From contig CAVVST010000002.1 in the NCBI GenBank assembly GCA_963750995.1, forward strand, positions 124,001 to 188,000: 64,000 nucleotides of DNA, read 5' to 3'. This document shows positions 20,942-29,720 of the stretch, piece after piece. Origin of the DNA: CAVVST01 sp963750995 (GTDB lineage Bacteria > Acidobacteriota > Vicinamibacteria > Vicinamibacterales > UBA2999). The notes beneath the pieces are model-generated. The model worked only from the letters and a program-made list of their open reading frames with translations, had not been told where the DNA came from and ran no database searches. The translations under genes and the position numbers were made by a program. How positions within the stretch are numbered: position 1 is the first letter of the stretch; every line of letters starts with the position of its first letter.

Positions 20942-21948
20942 TGGAGCAGACCCAACCGGCGGCGGAGCGGCCGCAAAGGCGCCCCTAGATGGGCGCGCGC
21001 AATACGGGCGTTCAGGCGCGCCGTCCACCCCAGGTCCAGGAGACGATGCTTGACTTCCGTGCGCCGCGGTCGGGGGACTCTAGAGGCCTCGTATCCAAAC
21101 GCGCGGAGTTGATCGCCGGCGATCCACTCAAAGCGATCCAGCCAGTGGGCTGGCCATGCGCGCCACCTTTCTTTGGGTGCGAAGGTATCGTCCTTCTGGA
21201 CCGGGTCCCAACTCACGGACGAGCGGCCCGCGCCAAAGAAGACGGAGGAACCGCGCACAGGGAGATTGCGAGCCGCGGACATGTCATAGCAGTTGAGGTC
21301 GAGGTCTAGAAACTGGAGGATCGACCGGAGACTGTTTTCGAGATCGTCGACAATGTCCTCGTAGCGCACCAGCTGCCACCGATCGGTGAGCGCCGAATGT
21401 GTCATCCGAAATTTCTGGATTGACGTCGGCGGCGTCCGCCCAGGCGTGTGCTCCGCGCTCGAAACTCCAACCGAACGTCGCCATACACGATTGCGTGACG
21501 GACCGGCCGTCGCGCACCAGCACGAGAAGTCGCGCATTCGGGAAGAAGTCGAAAAGTCGATCCAGATGACGAACGCTCGGATTTTTCACGACCAGACGCC
21601 GACCGCTGTCCACTTGCAAGAATGAGAGCAGTCCTGCACCAAGCGCGACGTGCATCCTCGCGGCGAGCTCGGGTCCGACTTTTCCCCACGAGGGGTCCCA
21701 CGTGGCCTGGACCGACGTGGAAAAGGCGATGAGGTGATCGGAATGCTCGAGAAACCGATCCTCGCGCACGGGCTCTAGCGGTCGACCGCAGTGGGGATGC
21801 AGCAGCAGCAAGTCCCAGAGGAAGTTGGTGCCGCTTCGGGGCAGGATGCCATGGATGAAGATCGGACGTGCCCCACCGAACGCGAGTGTGGGATCCTCCG
21901 GCAGCGGCGAACCGTCGTACCGGGAGAGGAATTCTCGCTCACGTTCAC
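20938..21948 (-). CDS. PAPS-dependent sulfotransferase (two frameshifts)
   Basis: Probable sulfotransferase decorating the polysaccharide or a lipid-linked intermediate. The P-loop for the PAPS 5'-phosphosulfate reads PIFIHGILPRSGTNFLWDLL. A central region FFPNARLLVLVRDGRSVTQS fits the 3'-phosphate-binding strand and helix. RWQLVRYEDIVDDLENSL is the family motif before the C-terminal helices. GTG 21948 overlaps the TGA of the preceding gene. The frame changes near 21920 at GTAC (one base missing) and near 21400 (one base extra), so the total length stays in frame. The sulfate activation enzyme at 1-1291 would supply PAPS. Similar P-loops occur in bacterial glycan and lipopolysaccharide sulfotransferases. 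Confidence 0.8.
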
Positions 21949-23615
21949 CCCGGCGGGGACAGCGCCGACGCAGGCCGCGACGCCGCCGGAGCGCGCACGT
22001 CGGAACGCGTAGACGCGCGCGCCTGCCTGAGAGACGACGTGTAATTCAGCCGATAAAGCGCTCCGTTGGACGATACATACGCAGTGCCCGTTTCCACCTG
22101 AACCTGGATGGTGCGAAGCCACGGCCCGAGGTACTGCTTCTTCACCACGCCGCCGCTCGACAGATCGATGATTTCGAGATAACCGGTCGCCAGATTGCCG
22201 CACAGCAGAAGCTGGCGCGACTCATCCAGCGCGATTGCACGCGTGCCGAATGAAGCAGGGAAATACCCCTTCGGGTCGAGTCGGTCCGCGTCGAACCGCA
22301 TAATGCGCGATTCGAGGGGCGAGGTGACGAGCAGCTCATTGCGTTGCTTCCAGTAGACCATTCGCTCAGCCTGCGGATCGGCAGTGGCCTTATGGGTGAT
22401 CGACTGTGTCTCCAGGTTGTAGAGCAGCACCTCGTTGCGTCGTCTGAAGAAGCTCAGATACAGCCACGGCTTGTTCGGGTGCTTGAGGATGTTGCCTGCG
22501 TCCAATTGTGCCCTTCCAAGGATTCGCCCTGTGGTTCTGTCCAGGACGATGAGCGGCGCACCTACCTGCACGTCGGCCTCGGAGACGACCGTTACGGTGC
22601 CGGTGTCAGAGTCGACCGCCAGCCAGGGGTCACCAGGTGACAGGTCCGGGACGTCGATGACTTGTCGTAGGTCCAGCGTTGCGGCGTCAAAAACCAGCAG
22701 CTGGTGAGTGAATGTGTTGAACGCATAGATTTCGCCTGCGCCCGGATCGTACGCGAACCCCTGAGCGCCGCCGGTGGAAGCGCGCGACTGGAGCGGTGGC
22801 GCGGTGAGATCAGCTACGACGTAGCGTCGGAGGTACGGCAGTGTGTGACCGGTGGCGTAGAGATACGTGCCGGTCGGATCGAGCTCCAGCCAGTTGAACG
22901 ACTGACCGCGCTCGACGACCACCACGTCGCGGGACAAACGGATACGCTGCTCCAGCGAAAGCAGGCTGTCGCTTCGGATGAAGACCGCGAAACCAAGGGA
23001 GGCGAGCAGGAGTCCCGGCAGGGCCGCCGTGACCCACTGGCTGGCGCGGGCTGGCTGACGCGGCTCGTCTGAGACTCTCGAGCGAAGCCACACCCAGTAC
23101 TCGCGCGCAAAGAATAGTTCGGCTACGGCAACGCCGGCCAACATGAACGTAGTCCATGCGCGCGGGAAGTGCTTGACGAAGGCAAGGAACCGACTGGGCA
23201 TGATATTCACGGCAAGAATCAGCCAGATGAGTGCTCCTCGCCGCAACGAGAGCACGCCTGAGGCAGACAAGAGTGCCACGACCACGCCCGTGGCACACAA
23301 CACTGTGAGGTACGCCAAGGCCGGACGAAAGCGGCTTGCCACCGCCACGAAGAAAAGGGCGACGCCGAAGAATGCCGCTGCCCACGCAAAGCGAGCCACC
23401 GGTGTGCAGAGTACGTCGATGACAAACCTGGTCATGGCCAAGATGTCGAATCGTGTCTCGATCAGCGTCACGATCGGACTTCGCAGGAGGTACACGACCA
23501 GCGCAAGCCCAGGCAGCCGCACGACCGCCCAGAACAGGACGAGCGCAGAACCACGATCCGAAAGAGGACCGGGCTCGCCTCGAATCCCAGCCAGCAGTGC
23601 GCCACGTTCGACCAC
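21945..23615 (-). CDS. Membrane-anchored beta-propeller protein of unknown function
   Basis: About 556 residues with two halves. The N-terminal half has about six hydrophobic helices (LVLFWAVVRLPGLALVVYLL, FFGVALFFVAVA, YLTVLCATGVVVALLSA, ALIWLILAVNIM, WVTAALPGLLLASLGFAVFI). The C-terminal half has repeats like a YVTN or NHL propeller: FAYDPGAGEIYAFNTFTHQL, DPWLAVDSDTGTVTVVSEA, LKHPNKPWLYLSFF, LDESRQLLLCGNLATG, VETGTAYVSSNGALYRLNY. I do not recognise a named family with this fusion. It is coupled by four-base overlap to the sulfotransferase downstream and begins six bases after a GT2 gene. GTG 23615 is the likely start. It might sense or bind glycan in the periplasm; that is inference. Confidence 0.65.
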   Translation of the reverse strand: MVERGALLAGIRGEPGPLSDRGSALVLFWAVVRLPGLALVVYLLRSPIVTLIETRFDILAMTRFVIDVLCTPVARFAWAAAFFGVALFFVAVASRFRPALAYLTVLCATGVVVALLSASGVLSLRRGALIWLILAVNIMPSRFLAFVKHFPRAWTTFMLAGVAVAELFFAREYWVWLRSRVSDEPRQPARASQWVTAALPGLLLASLGFAVFIRSDSLLSLEQRIRLSRDVVVVERGQSFNWLELDPTGTYLYATGHTLPYLRRYVVADLTAPPLQSRASTGGAQGFAYDPGAGEIYAFNTFTHQLLVFDAATLDLRQVIDVPDLSPGDPWLAVDSDTGTVTVVSEADVQVGAPLIVLDRTTGRILGRAQLDAGNILKHPNKPWLYLSFFRRRNEVLLYNLETQSITHKATADPQAERMVYWKQRNELLVTSPLESRIMRFDADRLDPKGYFPASFGTRAIALDESRQLLLCGNLATGYLEIIDLSSGGVVKKQYLGPWLRTIQVQVETGTAYVSSNGALYRLNYTSSLRQARASTRSDVRAPAASRPASALSPPG

Positions 23616-23620
23616 GGTTC

Positions 23621-24652
23621 CTACGTCTCTCGCGTGCCCGCGCGGTGCGCGCGTTGCCCAGACTTCATCCCATTCAGCGTAGGCGCTGGCTGCACGACCG
23701 ACTCGCCCTGGTTGTCGTTGTGGAGCTCGTTCAGCCATTGCGCGGCTTCCGCAACCCACGGATCACGGGACGAACCGCCTTGGTCGTCGACGCGGTGGAG
23801 ATGACGTTGGATGCGGCGGCGCAGAATCGCGGCCACATCGTTGGCGGCGCCCCTGAGCTGGCCCCGTGCTGCGGCGGCGATGAAATGTCTCACCGCGGCT
23901 CCCCGCCGCCCTCGACGCTGACATGATTCAGCCATCCAGCGATGCAAGAGGCCCCAATCGAGTGTCGTATGGTGCAGAGCTTCGATGAGCTTCGCCCCGC
24001 GCACAACCTCGACGACGTCCAACCCGGCATTCGTCTCGTGCACTCGGTACGCGACCAAAGGACGAGGGACACATGCAGGGGAGCCATGCTTGGCCAGCCG
24101 GATCCACATTTCCCAATCCTCGCAGCTATGAAGGCGCGTGTCGAACTGCCCGGCCTGCTGCCACGTCGTTCGTCGGACCACGACGTTGGAGCCTCCCCCA
24201 GGAATCGCGTTGTATCGGGCAAGGGCGGCCACGACCCCTTCAGGAGGGAGCGGCGGGCGGCCATCGACGATCTGACCGCCGGCGGTGATAGTCACCGCTC
24301 CGGTGTAGGCCCAGTCGCGCCCGGTTGTCGCGGCGGCATGCAGTTGGCGTGCGAGCTTGTCCGGAGCCCAGAGGTCGTCGTCGTCGACGAAGGCGAGCCA
24401 TTCGCCGCGAGCCTCGGCGGCGCCGCGGTTGCGAGCGGAGGCCGCTCCGTCAGGCGCGTCCTGCCAGACTACGCGGAGGCGCGCGTCCGCGAGTGCGGCG
24501 AGCACGGCGGGGGTTTCGTCAGTCGACGCCCCGTCCACCACGATCACCTCAACGTCGACGTCCCGCTGCGCCAACACGCTGCGCAGCGTCATCGGCAGCA
24601 AAGCGCTGCGATTGCGCGTCGGCACCACGACGGTCACGTACCTGAGGATCAT
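23621..24652 (-). CDS. GT2 family glycosyltransferase
   Basis: Intact 343-residue GT2 enzyme with VTVVVPTRNRSALL, VIVVDGASTDETPAV, FVDDDDLWAPDKL, GRDWAYTGAV, YNAIPGGGSNVVVRR, DWEMWIRLAKHGSPACV and LVAYRVHETNAG. It is most like the adjacent upstream gene (24659-25621), with which it shares a long identical stretch around the IPGGGSNVVVRRTTWQ region, so the two arose by tandem duplication. The C-terminus has a low-complexity extension beyond the WVAEAAQWLNELH tail. The stop is followed after five bases by the start of the membrane propeller gene. Confidence 0.9.
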   Translation of the reverse strand: MILRYVTVVVPTRNRSALLPMTLRSVLAQRDVDVEVIVVDGASTDETPAVLAALADARLRVVWQDAPDGAASARNRGAAEARGEWLAFVDDDDLWAPDKLARQLHAAATTGRDWAYTGAVTITAGGQIVDGRPPLPPEGVVAALARYNAIPGGGSNVVVRRTTWQQAGQFDTRLHSCEDWEMWIRLAKHGSPACVPRPLVAYRVHETNAGLDVVEVVRGAKLIEALHHTTLDWGLLHRWMAESCQRRGRRGAAVRHFIAAAARGQLRGAANDVAAILRRRIQRHLHRVDDQGGSSRDPWVAEAAQWLNELHNDNQGESVVQPAPTLNGMKSGQRAHRAGTRET

Positions 24653-24658
24653 CGATTC

Positions 24659-25621
24659 CTACAAGGTCGAAGCGCCACGGTCCGTTTCCGGCCACGCCTG
24701 ACGGAACTCGTGCAGCCATGCCGCGGCCATTGCGATCCACGGATCAGGTGAAGATGACTCCTCCTTTTCGGTCCTGCGGATGCTAGCCATCCGCCTGCGG
24801 AGGATGGTACCGAGGTCCGAAGCCACCAGTCGTGCCTCACCCCGGACCGCCGCCTTCAGGAACTCCGCGACAGCCGCTCGCCGCTGGCCGGTCCGAAGCG
24901 AGGACTGGGCCATCCACCAGTGCAATCTGCCCCAATCGGCCCTAGTGTGATGTATTGCCTCGATCAGCTTCGTTCCACGCACAACCTCAGCAATGTCCAG
25001 AGACGAATTCGTTATGTGGAGCCGGCGAGCCATAAGGGGGCTGGAGACGCACGCTGGAGGCCCGAGCTTTGCCAGTCGAATCCACATTTCCCAGTCCTCC
25101 GTGTTACGCAGCCGAGTATCAAACGGACCGGCTTTCTGCCATGTCGTCCGCCGAACCACCACGTTGGAACCTCCGCCGGGAATGGCGTTGTACCGCAGCA
25201 GCGCGACGATGGTTTGCTCAGGAGCCAGCGGTGGACTGCCAGAAAGGATCTGACCGCGATCACCGATAGCAACGCACCCGGTATACACCCAGTGACGCCC
25301 AAGCGCCTCCGCCGTCTTCAGCTGTTGTACGAGCTTGTCGGGAGCCCAGAGATCGTCGTCATCCACAAAGGCGAGCCACTCGCCGCGAGCATCAGCCGCT
25401 CCGCGGTTCCGAGCGGACGCCACTCCGCAAGGCGTGCCGTGCCGGATCACTCGAATGCGTTTTTCTGCAATCGCATCGAGCATTGCAGCCGTATCATCCG
25501 TCGAGGCCTCGTCGACGACAATGACTTCGACGTCAACGTCGCGCTGGGTCAGTACGCTGCGCAGCGTCAATGCTAGGAGAGCGCTGCGATTGCGCGTCGG
25601 CACCACCACAGATACGTCCAT
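24659..25621 (-). CDS. GT2 family glycosyltransferase, first gene of a six-gene operon
   Basis: Intact 320-residue GT2 enzyme. MDVSVVVPTRNRSALL, VIVVDEASTDDTAAM, FVDDDDLWAPDKL, GRHWVYTGCVAIGD, YNAIPGGGSNVVVRR, DWEMWIRLAKLGPPACV. The next gene in the operon is a close duplicate. The end of the protein has the usual WIAMAAAWLHEFRQAW segment. Upstream lies a 740-base non-coding region that should contain the operon promoter. The order GT2, GT2, membrane propeller, sulfotransferase, GT2, GT2 suggests one decorated glycan branch. Confidence 0.9.
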   Translation of the reverse strand: MDVSVVVPTRNRSALLALTLRSVLTQRDVDVEVIVVDEASTDDTAAMLDAIAEKRIRVIRHGTPCGVASARNRGAADARGEWLAFVDDDDLWAPDKLVQQLKTAEALGRHWVYTGCVAIGDRGQILSGSPPLAPEQTIVALLRYNAIPGGGSNVVVRRTTWQKAGPFDTRLRNTEDWEMWIRLAKLGPPACVSSPLMARRLHITNSSLDIAEVVRGTKLIEAIHHTRADWGRLHWWMAQSSLRTGQRRAAVAEFLKAAVRGEARLVASDLGTILRRRMASIRRTEKEESSSPDPWIAMAAAWLHEFRQAWPETDRGASTL

Positions 25622-26359
25622 ATGACTCTGGATAAAGATCCTCTGGCTGCTGGGCCGGTCTCTTGATCAGGGACCTCACGTGAAGCCGGAGCAGCGGGAA
25701 GGTCCTGATAGGATGCCACGGACCATCGACTCCGTCGATTCCGGCAGATGTCCCGCGTTCTCCGCTGTCTTGGACAGACGGAACTCGTGGCCCATCGCCA
25801 CATCGTCTCCTATGAGGAAGCGTAACTGCAGATCAAGCCGTTGGATCCGCGCGTCTCACCGTGCGAAGTCAGCGACTGGTCCGGCGGCGAGGAAAGGCAT
25901 GGTTCGGGCGACTTCTCACATCGAAGCTAACGGATTGTGCGCTTCTCTTTCGCGCGTGAACCGGCACCAGTTTCGCTCGAGAGGCGGAGATGCGAGAGAT
26001 CGCCCCTACCATGCAAAGGAGCGCAGCTGGTTTCAGTCACCACTTCGCCCGAATGCCAGCCCGCCTATCCGCCGCCGCGACGACATACCCGCGGCATGCT
26101 TCGGGCGTCGGAAAACTCGCGCTGCCTATTATCCCCGAACGGCACTCGCGTCGGCGCAGCGCGGGGGGCCTATCCGTCGACAGCCGCCAGCGGGTGCTCG
26201 CCGGAGTGCGCTTGTCACGCCTCGCGGCTTCGCGCCCGGCGAGGCACCAATTGCGGCCGACGGTTCGTGGCTGGCTTCACGCGCCGCCGTTCGACGATTA
26301 AAATCTCACCTGTGATTGCGGGCCATCTTCCTCGCGACCAGTCCGCGAACGGCGGCGCG
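25622..26359. other. Long intergenic region, no gene seen
   Basis: About 740 bases between divergent operons. Open frames exist on both strands, but their translations are rich in R, S, P and A, lack recognisable motifs and look like shadows of GC-rich non-coding DNA. No clear repeats, hairpins or transposon ends were seen. Confidence 0.5.
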
Positions 26360-27358
26360 ATGCCGACGGTGTCGGTTGTCATGTCGGTGTACAACGCCCG
26401 CCACTACGTCGCCCGCGCGATCCGCAGCGTCCGCTGGCAGACCCTACGCGAATGGGAACTGCTGATCTTCGATGACGGATCGAGCGATGGCACCCGGGAG
26501 ATCCTCGGTCGCTACGCCAGACGCGATGCGAGGATTCGTCTATTCCTGAACGAGCACATGGGTTACGTGACGTGGCTGAACGAAGGGCTGCGCCAGGCGC
26601 GCGGGGCATTCTGGGCTCGGATGGACGCCGACGATGTGGCGCTGCGGCATCGCTTTGAGAAGCAGGTGGCCTACTTGCGCCAGCACTCCGATTGCGTGGT
26701 TGTCGGCGCCGACGCGATGCAGGTGGACGCCGCCGGTTGGCCGATAGGTCGGCTGCGGGTGCCCCTGGCGCACGAGCAGATCGAGGCTTCGCTGTTGGAG
26801 GGGCTCGGTGAGACGCTGTGTCATCCGGTGACCATGTTCCGCCGCGACGCTCTGATGGCCGTGGGCGGCTACCGCAAGGAGTGCGAACTGGCCGAGGACG
26901 TGGATCTGTACCTCCGGCTCGCCGAAGTGGGACGACTCGCCAACCTGCCCGACGTGCTGCTCCGCTACCGCCGCCATTTCACGAGCGTGACCGCATCGCG
27001 GCAGGCAAAGCACGGCGAAGCGTTGCGGCGAGGGCTACAGTCCGCTTATCAGCGCCGCGGGTTGACGCCGCCGCGTGAGGAGCCGCTGCGGCTGCGAAGG
27101 CAGGTCCGTGACGCCACCCGACAGGAGATACGGCGCTACTGGATCGAGCAGGCGCTACGGGGCGGCTGCGTCTGGACGGCGCGCAAGCACGCGCTTTGGC
27201 AGGCGCTCGAATCGCATGGATCGCGGCCGGCGCTGCATCTTTTGCGCAGCGCCATGCTCTCGGAGCAGGATCCCGTGGTAGCGTGGCTGAAGCGATGGAG
27301 GCGGCGCCTGCTCGGGGCGGGCTCGGTGACGCCCCCGACGCCGGGGCAACGTATCTGA
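26360..27358 (+). CDS. GT2 family glycosyltransferase (WcaA-like type)
   Basis: 332-residue GT-A enzyme of a type different from the eight-copy set. PTVSVVMSVYNARHYVARAI is the classical GT2 start, followed by ELLIFDDGSSDGTREIL and MDADDVALRHRFEKQV, where DADD is the metal site. LCHPVTMFRRDALMAVGGY and AEDVDLYLRLAEVG complete the domain. The C-terminal 100 residues are basic and helical. ATG 26360 is chosen because upstream in-frame sequence has no protein-like content. It is followed after 50 bases by a GT4 gene, forming a two-gene unit. Confidence 0.9.
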   Translation: MPTVSVVMSVYNARHYVARAIRSVRWQTLREWELLIFDDGSSDGTREILGRYARRDARIRLFLNEHMGYVTWLNEGLRQARGAFWARMDADDVALRHRFEKQVAYLRQHSDCVVVGADAMQVDAAGWPIGRLRVPLAHEQIEASLLEGLGETLCHPVTMFRRDALMAVGGYRKECELAEDVDLYLRLAEVGRLANLPDVLLRYRRHFTSVTASRQAKHGEALRRGLQSAYQRRGLTPPREEPLRLRRQVRDATRQEIRRYWIEQALRGGCVWTARKHALWQALESHGSRPALHLLRSAMLSEQDPVVAWLKRWRRRLLGAGSVTPPTPGQRI

Positions 27359-27408
27359 AGCGCCGCCCGTATGCGATGCACGCGTGTTGGGCGAGCGAGA
27401 GACGGCAC

Positions 27409-28723
27409 ATGAAAGTCGCGTTTGTGTTTTACGAATACCCGCCCGACACTGCCGATGGCGGCATCGCGACCTACGTGCATCAGGCGGCACGGATTCTTTG
27501 CGCCCGAGGCCATCAGGTGGAGGTCTTCGCCGGCGCGCGCGGTCGGGAGGGGACGTTCGACGACGGTGACGGCATCACCGTCCATAGGATCGCATGCCCG
27601 GACGGCCGAGCCCGCTTCTACCTGCCGGTGGCTGCCGCTTTTGAGCAACGCCATGCCCAGGTCGGCTTTGATGTGGTGGAGGGGGCGGATTATCTGGCCG
27701 ATGCACGCGACATTCCGGCGTGCTGCCCGGAGATCCCGCTGGTAGTGCGGCTGCACACCGGAACCTACCTCCTCAACCGCCTCAATCGCCCGCACTTGTC
27801 GTCGATGTTCAAGCTGCGCGTTCTTCGGGCCGCCTGGCGGCAGTGGATGCGCCGCTCGTCCTGGCGCTACGACAAGGCGCGCGACGTCGAGCGGCTGCAC
27901 GCACTCGACGCTGACCACATCGCGTCACCCTGCTCTGCGATGAGCAAAGTGATGATCCCCGTGTGGGACCTGGACCCGCACCGCGTGGCGCTGCTGCCGC
28001 CTCCGTACGTCCCATCGGAGGCGCTGCTCGGCGTGCCGGTCGACACCCGCACGAACACCGTCACCTTCTTGGGGCGGCTCGAAGTGCGCAAAGGCGTATT
28101 GGATTTGGCGGGAGCGATCCCGCGCATCCTCCGCCGCCATCCGCAGGTGCGCTTCCGCTTCGTGGGCAGGCCCCACCACTACTCACCGCAGCCGGGGCTC
28201 GACATGCGACAGTACCCTGGAGCGCGAGCTGGCCCGTTATGGAGAAGCCGTGGAGTTCGCCGGACGGGTGGCGCTGGACGAGGTGCCGGACGTGCTGGCG
28301 AGGACGGACATATGCGTCTTTCCCAGCGTGTGGGAGGCCTGGGGCTACGCCTGTGCCGAGGCGATGGCGGCGGCGCGCGGCGTCGTAGGCAGCAGCGCCG
28401 GCGGGATGGCCGATCTGCTGGCACCGGACTCTCAGGGCAAAGAAATGGGTCTTCGGATACCGCCAAACCGTCCTAAACATCTCGCCAAGGCGGTCTCCCA
28501 ACTATTAGAGCGTCCCGAGTGGCGACTTGAGCTGGGGCAGCGGGCACGGGGCGAGATCATCAAGCAGTACGGCGTGAAGGCGATGGGGCCGAAGCTGGAA
28601 GACTGCTTCTGCCGCGCGATCGAGCACCGCCGCCGGGTCGGCCCGCGCAAGATGGTGCTGGGCCAGCGGCTGCCGGCGCAGCGACACTACCTTTACGCCT
28701 TTGCGCCTGAGGTGTCGCGATAA
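27409..28723 (+). CDS. GT4 family glycosyltransferase (one frameshift)
   Basis: Retaining GT-B glycosyltransferase. The N-terminal domain starts MKVAFVFYEYPPDTADGGIA with the glycine-rich acceptor loop, followed by PLVVRLHTGTYLLNRLNRPH. The C-terminal domain has TVTFLGRLEVRKGVLDL and, after the frame break, DICVFPSVWEAWGYACAEAM, where the E-x7-E donor motif is seen. The frame breaks at the CAGTACCC at 28210-28217; removing one C gives MRQYLERELARYGEAVEF. Length of about 438 codons is normal. ATG 27409 begins 50 bases after the GT2 stop. Confidence 0.88.
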
Positions 28724-28793
28724 GGCCGAGCGGCGCGCTAACTGCCAGCAATGTAGGGGCACGAGCCGGGGCCCTCATTGGTTGGGGGAATAT

Positions 28794-29720
28794 TTAGACT
28801 CCAGCTCCCGGCGCTCCTTCTCTGGGAGCCGGTCGTACGCCGGGATTTCGCAGGCCTGCAAGAATTCCCGGCAGGAGCCCTTCGATTTCGCCTCGCCCCA
28901 TGGCAACGAGATCGGAGTTTCGCGTGATGAGGCCTCGTGCCAGGAGCCATGGGGCACGAACGAGGTCGCGCCCTGCGCGACGGGCAATCAAGCCATCACC
29001 GCGCCGAAGCCACGTGCCGTAAAAGGCGCCGTGACCGCGGGCGTAGCGCCGATAGAGCGCCGGCAAATCCTCGCGCCGGTGTCGAGCTAAGTGTCCAACA
29101 ATGATGGTCGGGTCGTAAACGATGCGGACTCCCGCCCGTAGGGCGCGATGCGCCCATTCGTTGTCCTCGCCCGCGGTTGCGAGCGACGGGTGCTCATCCA
29201 AGCGGCCGATCCGGTCGACCAAGTGAAGCGCAAAGCCCATATTGGGGGGGAAGAGCACATCGCCATGCAGGATCGGCGACGTATAGACGGCCGGCCAATC
29301 CGAGGTTTGCACCGTAAGCACGATCCCTTCACCCTCCGGCTCGACCCGGCCGGTCAGCAATGCGTCGTCGCCGAGCTCCGCGAGACGCGATGCCAGGCGC
29401 TCGAGCCAGTCATGCCGCACCCGGCAATCGTCATGCGTCACAGCCGCAAACCGGGTCCGTGCTTCCCGCAACCCGCGGTTGGTGGCGGCGGAGATGCCCG
29501 CCGAACTCGTGCGGACATGCAGAACGTTCATCTGTTGCTGTTGCAATGCGGCAACCCAGCGCCTGACTCCCGCATTTTCTCCCTGGTCGATGACCACCAG
29601 GCGGGTTGGCCAGACGGTACCACGCGCAATCGAATCAAAACACCCCTGCAGAAACCCCTCTCCCATCGTCGGTACGATCACGGTGACATCGGCGGCGGTG
29701 GCGTGGGGAGCAGCTGTCAC
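28794..29720 (-). CDS. GT2-like glycosyltransferase
   Basis: 308-residue GT-A protein. VTVIVPTMGEGFLQGC opens the nucleotide site, RLVVIDQGENAGV is the second strand, and AAVTHDDCRVRHDWLERLA contains the acidic metal site (HDD). SPILHGDVLFPPNMGFALH and GEDNEWAHRALRAGVRIVYDP match the acceptor part of GT2 enzymes that extend rhamnan or galactan. The GTG start overlaps the TGA of the membrane protein gene (GTGA at 29720-29717). It is the last gene of a five-gene minus operon. Its sequence is distinct from the eight-copy set. Confidence 0.82.
   Translation of the reverse strand: MTAAPHATAADVTVIVPTMGEGFLQGCFDSIARGTVWPTRLVVIDQGENAGVRRWVAALQQQQMNVLHVRTSSAGISAATNRGLREARTRFAAVTHDDCRVRHDWLERLASRLAELGDDALLTGRVEPEGEGIVLTVQTSDWPAVYTSPILHGDVLFPPNMGFALHLVDRIGRLDEHPSLATAGEDNEWAHRALRAGVRIVYDPTIIVGHLARHRREDLPALYRRYARGHGAFYGTWLRRGDGLIARRAGRDLVRAPWLLARGLITRNSDLVAMGRGEIEGLLPGILAGLRNPGVRPAPREGAPGAGV

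Noticed and set aside
25680..26315. Plus-strand open frame of about 210 codons in the long intergenic region
   Set aside because: Composition is R/S/P/A-rich with no motif, and no ribosome site; typical of GC-rich non-coding DNA.
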